Source: JAKZSU01 sp047517485
Lineage (GTDB): Bacteria > Pseudomonadota > Alphaproteobacteria > UBA7887
NCBI GenBank assembly: GCA_047517485.1
Contig: JAKZSU010000060.1
Coordinates: forward strand, 1-13,724
Length of the DNA: 13,724 nt
Reading direction: 5' to 3'
Numbering within the stretch: position 1 is the stretch's first letter; every line of letters begins with the position of its first letter. The notes beneath the pieces were generated by a model. That model saw only the letters and a list, made by a program, of their open reading frames with translations. It was not told where the DNA came from and did no database searches. The translations under genes and the position numbers were made by a program. Positions 10,588 through 13,724 of the stretch are shown one piece after another.

Positions 10588-10595
10588 GTTGCACC
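10588..10595 (-). other. Possible second small-RNA target site in the urtB leader
   Basis: The minus strand reads GGTGCAAC 15-22 bases upstream of the urtB ATG. This is complementary to the exposed loop (12285-12292) of the proposed small RNA and repeats the core of the urtA leader site. At 8 bases it could be chance. Confidence 0.3.
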
Positions 10596-10621
10596 GTTTC
10601 AGAACGTGTTGGTTAATTTCG

Positions 10622-10654
10622 GAAAAAATCGGAGGCCGGCGCGAACCGGCCTCC
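10622..10654 (-). terminator. Intrinsic terminator/attenuator between urtA and urtB
   Basis: On the minus strand a perfect 9-bp stem (GGAGGCCGG and CCGGCCTCC, at 10631-10639 and 10646-10654) with a six-base loop is followed directly by GATTTTTTCC. This is a textbook Rho-independent terminator. It lies about 35 bases after the urtA stop and about 50 before the urtB start. Because no promoter is evident in between, it probably acts as a leaky terminator that makes urtA mRNA more abundant than the rest of the operon. Confidence 0.85.
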
Positions 10655-10688
10655 GTTAGGTCGCTTGGGGTTGGGTTCGTGTCGTCGT

Positions 10689-11969
10689 CTACAGACCGTA
10701 TTTCGGCTTTTCGCAGTTGCCGCAGGCCCACGGATAGGTCCAGTCGGCGATCAGCTTGGCGCTTTCGGGGAGGAAATCCGACCAGGCATCGCCCTTGACC
10801 ACGCCGTCGGTGCTCCACACGGTTTCGAACTGACCGTCGTCCTGGATCTCGCCGATCATCACCGGCTTCGACAAATGGTGGTTGGTGTTCATCACCGCGA
10901 CGCCACCGGTCAGGTTCTTGACCTCCTGGCCGTACATCGCTTGGCGCACCGCGTCGACACTGGTGGTGCCGGCTTGCTGCACCGCCTGAACCCACATCTT
11001 GAAGCCGATGTAATGCGCTTCCATGGGATCGTTGGTCACCCGGTCTTCGTCCTGGATGAAGGCTTTCCATTGCGCGATGAACGCCTCGTTCTCGGGTGAT
11101 TCGATGCTCATGAAATAGTTCCACGCGGCGAGATGACCGACCAGCGGCGCGGTATCGAGACCCGCCAGCTCTTCCTCGCCGACCGAGAACGCGATCACCG
11201 GAATGTCCTCCGCCATCACGCCCTGGTTGCCGAGTTCCTTATAGAACGGCACGTTGGCGTCGCCATTGATCGTCGAGACCACGGCGGTCTTCTTACCCGC
11301 CGAGCCGAAGATCTTGACGTCGCCGACGATGGTCTGCCAATCGGAATGACCGAACGGCGTGTAGTTGACCATGATGTCTTCCGCCGCAATGCCCTTGGCC
11401 AGCAGATAGGCCTCGAGGATCTTGTTGGTGGTGCGCGGATAGACGTAGTCGGTGCCGAGCAGCGCGAAGCGCTCGACCGAGCCGCCTTCCTCGCTCAACA
11501 GATAATCGACCGCCGGGATCGCCTGCTGGTTCGGCGCGGCGCCGGTATAGAACACGTTGCGCGAGCTTTCCTCGCCCTCGTATTGCACCGGATAGAACAG
11601 CAGGCCGTTCAACTCCTCGAACACCGGCAGGACGGATTTCCGCGACACCGAGGTCCAGCAGCCGAAGGTGGCGACGACCTGATCTTTCTCGATCAGCTCG
11701 CGCGCCTTCTCGGCGAACAGCGGCCAGTTCGACGCCGGATCGACGACCACCGCCTCGAGCTGCCTGCCCAGCAGACCGCCCTTGGCGTTCTGTTCCTCGA
11801 TCAGCATCAGCATGGTGTCCTTCAGCGTGGTCTCGCTGATCGCCATGGTCCCGGAAAGCGAATGCAGAACGCCGATCTTGATGGTGTCCTCGGCCTGGGC
11901 CGAGACGGCGGTAATCGCGGCCGCGGCGAATGCGCCCGCGCCGATCATGTTACGCAATGAATGGGTCAC
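10689..11969 (-). CDS. urtA: Urea ABC transporter substrate-binding protein UrtA
   Basis: UrtA is the periplasmic receptor that captures urea and hands it to UrtBC. The 426-residue precursor has a signal peptide (MTHSLRNMIGAGAFAAAAIT, cleavage after AQA at 24-26), and the mature part starts EDTIKIGVLHSLSGTMAIS, as in the family. It continues through FGCWTSVSRKSVLP and FYPVQYEGEESS and ends in WACGNCEKPKYGL with a Cys pair. I chose GTG 11969 because GGAGGG lies 9 bases upstream and the signal peptide then starts normally. A longer frame to 12047 would run through the sigma-54 promoter. It heads the operon behind a nitrogen-type promoter and is followed by an intrinsic terminator, consistent with high expression of the binding protein. 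Confidence 0.97.
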   Translation of the reverse strand: MTHSLRNMIGAGAFAAAAITAVSAQAEDTIKIGVLHSLSGTMAISETTLKDTMLMLIEEQNAKGGLLGRQLEAVVVDPASNWPLFAEKARELIEKDQVVATFGCWTSVSRKSVLPVFEELNGLLFYPVQYEGEESSRNVFYTGAAPNQQAIPAVDYLLSEEGGSVERFALLGTDYVYPRTTNKILEAYLLAKGIAAEDIMVNYTPFGHSDWQTIVGDVKIFGSAGKKTAVVSTINGDANVPFYKELGNQGVMAEDIPVIAFSVGEEELAGLDTAPLVGHLAAWNYFMSIESPENEAFIAQWKAFIQDEDRVTNDPMEAHYIGFKMWVQAVQQAGTTSVDAVRQAMYGQEVKNLTGGVAVMNTNHHLSKPVMIGEIQDDGQFETVWSTDGVVKGDAWSDFLPESAKLIADWTYPWACGNCEKPKYGL

Positions 11970-11978
11970 GTCTAAAAT

Positions 11979-11984
11979 CCCTCC
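11979..11984 (-). promoter_or_regulatory. Ribosome binding site of urtA
   Basis: GGAGGG lies 9 bases before the GTG at 11969 and fixes that start. It is 3 bases downstream of the stretch (11988-12006) that is complementary to the proposed small RNA, so pairing there could block ribosome loading. Confidence 0.75.
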
Positions 11985-11987
11985 AGA

Positions 11988-12006
11988 CAGTGATTGTTGT
12001 TGCACC
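11988..12006 (-). promoter_or_regulatory. Putative antisense target site in the urtA mRNA leader
   Basis: The minus-strand leader reads GGTGCAACAACAATC at 12006-11992. Its exact complement occurs on the plus strand at 12278-12292 inside the candidate small RNA. With one mismatch the match extends three bases more, to 18 of 19. The site begins within a few bases of the predicted sigma-54 transcription start (about 12008) and ends 3 bases before the ribosome site. A shared protein-binding repeat is the alternative reading. Confidence 0.6.
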
Positions 12007-12019
12007 GGAGGAAGACATC

Positions 12020-12034
12020 GCAAGCGCCGTGCCA
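12020..12034 (-). promoter_or_regulatory. Sigma-54 (RpoN) -24/-12 promoter of urtA
   Basis: The minus strand reads TGGCACGGCGCTTGC, matching the sigma-54 consensus TGGCACG-N4-TTGC at every fixed position with the required GG-to-GC spacing. Transcription would start near 12008, giving a leader of about 39 bases before the urtA GTG. Sigma-54 promoters need an activator; for urea genes NtrC is the usual one, which is inference here. No full NtrC palindrome was found upstream. Confidence 0.8.
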
Positions 12035-12075
12035 AAACCGGCGGCACGGCGAATCTTGGTTAACGACGTGAATTA

Positions 12076-12088
12076 AATCAGAAAGTTA
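12076..12088 (+). promoter_or_regulatory. IHF-type site upstream of the sigma-54 promoter
   Basis: AATCAGAAAGTTA matches the IHF core WATCAR-N4-TTR. It is centred about 74 bases upstream of the predicted urtA start, inside an AT-rich tract (12060-12190). Sigma-54 promoters commonly use IHF bending in this interval to bring the activator to the polymerase. The consensus is short, so the call is moderate. Confidence 0.5.
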
Positions 12089-12153
12089 GGTGATCATATT
12101 GTCGGCATAAATGAGTATAAATATCCCATCGGCGACTCTAAATTGAATAACAA

Positions 12154-12182
12154 TTAAGCATAATTCATTTATCGCCTATAAA
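12154..12182 (+). promoter_or_regulatory. Possible sigma-70 promoter of the divergent small RNA
   Basis: TTAAGC and TATAAA (12154-12159, 12177-12182) are separated by 17 bases and would start transcription near 12189. The -10 is good and the -35 is poor (three of six). The tract is AT-rich, so chance matches are likely. The AT-rich interval 12060-12190 otherwise holds only the IHF-type site. Confidence 0.3.
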
Positions 12183-12188
12183 ATAATC

Positions 12189-12343
12189 ACAACTGGAGTC
12201 CGCCTCGCCACGCTTTCTTGACGATGGGACGAAATCCCAGCAAGAACACCCCACGGCGGGCCACGGCCCACCGCAGGGATTGTTGTTGCACCAAACCACA
12301 ATCCCGAAGCCCCGGGAGCGAGCAATCGCATCTGGGGCTTTTT
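12189..12343 (+). ncRNA. Candidate antisense small RNA divergent from urtA
   Basis: About 155 bases carry consecutive hairpins and end in a terminator. Hairpin 1 is TGGGA-CGAAA-TCCCA at 12225-12239. A GC-rich fold, GGGC-CACG-GCCC, lies near 12258-12269. Hairpin 3 has an 8-bp stem (12276-12283 with 12298-12305) around the 14-base loop TGTTGCACCAAACC. Hairpin 4 is the terminator. The loop and 5' strand of hairpin 3 contain GATTGTTGTTGCACC, the exact complement of the urtA leader just upstream of its ribosome site: nine bases in the loop, six in the stem. That is a typical seed-in-loop design. I infer repression or modulation of urtA translation; the sign is unknown. It matches no RNA family I know. 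The 5' end is a guess. Confidence 0.55.
12307..12343 (+). terminator. Intrinsic terminator of the candidate small RNA
   Basis: AAGCCCC (12307-12313) pairs with GGGGCTT (12334-12340). The stem continues through weak pairs to GCGA-GCAA-TCGC (12318-12329), closed by a GNRA-type tetraloop, and is followed by a T run to 12343. The T run lies on the plus strand, so it terminates rightward transcription. On the minus strand no T run follows the hairpin, so it is a poor terminator for the repeat-protein gene. Confidence 0.8.
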
Positions 12344-12402
12344 GTATGAGCGGGAGGAAGGGGCTAGGTGGAAAAGATTCGTCGGATCATATCCAACTTT
12401 TG

Positions 12403-13611
12403 CTATTTTCCCTGACGCGCTAACGTGACACCGATGCTGGATAAAGTTTCCGCGAATTGACGTATTTCGGGAATCGATTCTGCAGTAGACAATGCGCCGA
12501 CAATGTCGTTTGCGGCGACTTGTGCGCCGGCAATGTGGGCCAAAACATCTGATGACCACTCGCTATCTGGGAAAATTCGTGCGACTTCGTATAGTTGAGA
12601 AAGAGTTGACAGGGCGCCCGCCACGTCGCCTGCCTCAAATCGCGCGGTCGCGACATCGTCCAAAGCGAATATGCGCTCCATTGGGTCGGAAACGGAGATT
12701 GCGGCATCGGACGCCATTTTATAGGCATTGATTGCGTCCAAGGTCTCACCAACCGAGTATAGTATGTCTGCAACATGAACTAGCATGTCGCAACGCGTTT
12801 CGGCGTCTTTAACCGTATCAATCGAGAGATATGCTTTCTGAATCGATTGGGTCATTCCGGTCTCATCGCCAACCGTGCTTTGTGCACGATATATGTTGAG
12901 CAAAAACACCATGTGATCCCAACTATCTTCGATGAAGTCCGCGGTATCATATGCCCCGATATCATCGCCCGATTGGTATTGAGCTATAGCAATTTCTATC
13001 AACGGCGAAGTGCGGCGACGCTTGACAGTGATCTGTCTTGTGGTTGCCAATGCCGCCACGAAATCGCCCAACTCGGCCTGCTTTGCGGCAACTTCCACCA
13101 AGGCCCGAATTCGTTCGTCATCGTCTCTGATGGTTTGCGAGATGCTAAGAGCACCTTTGAAATCACCAATATTGCTAAGCGTGACCGCAATATCTGCCAA
13201 TACGACGTAACGACTGGTATCGTCTGCGATCATGGTCGCGGAATCATGGGCAGAGGAAAGCATTTCACGTGCCCCCGCGAAGTCGCCGTGGGTGGCCAGT
13301 ATGATTGCGAATGAGATCAGCGCTCGCGGCCGCTGACGATCATCTTCGCTGAGATCCGCTAGATCCAAGACAACCGAAAGAATGTCTCGCCCTTGAGAAA
13401 TCTGGTCTGACTCTGCGTACGCCAAGGCGATGGCCAATAGAGATTCTAATCGCTTCTCGGAGTTGCTAATTGTTTCCACGAATCCGATCGCGGAATCAAG
13501 ATCGCCTACTTTGACCTGGGCCGCCGCGATGTCGGCCAGAGCCCTGTCACGATAATGCGTTTCAACGATAGAGCTTGTCGTTTTTGACCTGAGCCCCAAA
13601 AGTACCCTCAT
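12403..13611 (-). CDS. TPR-like helical-repeat protein, 5' end replaced by IS3 insertion
   Basis: About 390 residues form around eleven helical hairpin repeats of 29-35 residues, each with a pattern such as RALVEVAAKQAELGDFVAAL (small residue, then GD or ND, then a second helix). This is a tetratricopeptide-like solenoid. Such proteins act as protein-binding scaffolds; the partner is unknown. The C-terminus is LARQGK at TAG 12403. The first codons, including ATG 13611 and a TTG at 13653, come from the IS3 terminus. Native sequence begins near 13584, so the authentic start and any signal peptide are lost. There is no good ribosome site before 13611. Base composition is clearly less GC-rich than the urea genes. 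It is probably a pseudogene, unless an IS-borne start is used. Confidence 0.7.
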   Translation of the reverse strand: MRVLLGLRSKTTSSIVETHYRDRALADIAAAQVKVGDLDSAIGFVETISNSEKRLESLLAIALAYAESDQISQGRDILSVVLDLADLSEDDRQRPRALISFAIILATHGDFAGAREMLSSAHDSATMIADDTSRYVVLADIAVTLSNIGDFKGALSISQTIRDDDERIRALVEVAAKQAELGDFVAALATTRQITVKRRRTSPLIEIAIAQYQSGDDIGAYDTADFIEDSWDHMVFLLNIYRAQSTVGDETGMTQSIQKAYLSIDTVKDAETRCDMLVHVADILYSVGETLDAINAYKMASDAAISVSDPMERIFALDDVATARFEAGDVAGALSTLSQLYEVARIFPDSEWSSDVLAHIAGAQVAANDIVGALSTAESIPEIRQFAETLSSIGVTLARQGK

Positions 13612-13724
13612 CTGATAGGAGAGTCCGTCACAGAGGAGACGGACATGAGGCAATCACGGTTCACGGCCGAACAGATCATCGCGATTCTGGCGGAGCAGGA
13701 GCGCGGCATGAGGACGGCGGAGGT
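13585..13724 (+). mobile_element. Left end of an IS3-family insertion sequence (runs off window)
   Basis: The IS probably starts at TGACCTGAGCCCC (13585), beginning with TG as IS3-family ends do. It contains the start of orfA at 13645. The minus-strand repeat-protein frame passes straight through this terminus, showing insertion into that gene. The other end and the target duplication lie outside. Confidence 0.65.
13645..13724 (+). CDS. IS3-family transposase OrfA, N-terminal fragment (3' end outside window)
   Basis: ATG 13645 follows AGGAG with a 6-base spacer. The visible residues begin MRQSRFTAEQIIAILAEQER and continue GMRTAE. This is the first helix of the HTH_Tnp_1 DNA-binding domain found in OrfA of IS3-family elements (F-x-x-EQI-x-x-IL-x-E-x-E-x-G). 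OrfA binds the terminal repeats and is normally frameshifted into the DDE-bearing OrfB. Only 26 codons are in the window, so whether the element is intact is unknown. Confidence 0.85.
   Translation, partial: MRQSRFTAEQIIAILAEQERGMRTAE

Noticed and set aside
12287..12303. TGCACCA near 12288 as an NtrC enhancer half-site
   Set aside because: The opposite half (TGGTGCA at the right spacing) is absent, and the motif is better explained as the loop of the proposed small RNA.
12225..12343. The hairpin cluster as a riboswitch in the urtA leader
   Set aside because: It lies far upstream of the predicted sigma-54 start, and its T run is on the opposite strand, so it would not be part of the urtA transcript.
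12176..12559. Minus-strand 127-codon frame between the repeat-protein gene and urtA
   Set aside because: It overlaps the end of the repeat-protein gene in another frame and then runs through the hairpins and terminator; composition looks random and no ribosome site was seen.

Overview
The window reads as a GC-rich proteobacterial chromosome, most likely an alphaproteobacterium. That assignment is inferred from codon use, from the urt-ure gene order and from the IS types present. Its core is a complete urea uptake and hydrolysis cluster. All twelve core genes lie on the minus strand: urtA-urtB-urtC-urtD-urtE-ureD-ureA-ureB-ureC-ureE-ureF-ureG, from 11969 down to 1389. Gaps are tiny or overlapping except between urtA and urtB. 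UrtABCDE is a high-affinity ABC importer for urea, UreABC is the nickel urease, and UreD, UreE, UreF and UreG load nickel and activate it. Imported urea is hydrolysed to ammonia and CO2, so this is a nitrogen-scavenging unit.

Regulation is visible in the DNA. A near-perfect sigma-54 (-24/-12) promoter lies at 12020-12034, with an IHF-type site upstream, which fits nitrogen control. A strong intrinsic terminator or attenuator sits between urtA and urtB and would keep the binding protein in excess over the rest of the operon. Divergent from urtA, on the plus strand, about 12189-12343 looks like a small RNA with several hairpins ending in an intrinsic terminator. A hairpin loop and its 5' stem carry 15 nt that are perfectly complementary to the urtA mRNA leader just upstream of the Shine-Dalgarno. 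This is the most interesting signal in the window and appears to be a dedicated antisense regulator of urea uptake.

The cluster is bracketed by mobile DNA and broken genes, and both flanks are visibly less GC-rich. On the left are the 3' end of an IS4-family element (1-136), a gene truncated by it (133-537), a stretch without a recognisable gene, and a 5'-truncated IS630-family transposase (834-1316). The IS630 fragment abuts a signal-peptide-like remnant of whatever gene once followed ureG. On the right, a helical-repeat (TPR-like) protein gene (12403-about 13611) has lost its native start to an IS3-family element whose orfA begins at 13645 and runs off the window.

An oddity in the core is that ureC has no ATG, GTG or TTG at its family-typical start. 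A well-placed Shine-Dalgarno points instead to an ATC codon at 4849.
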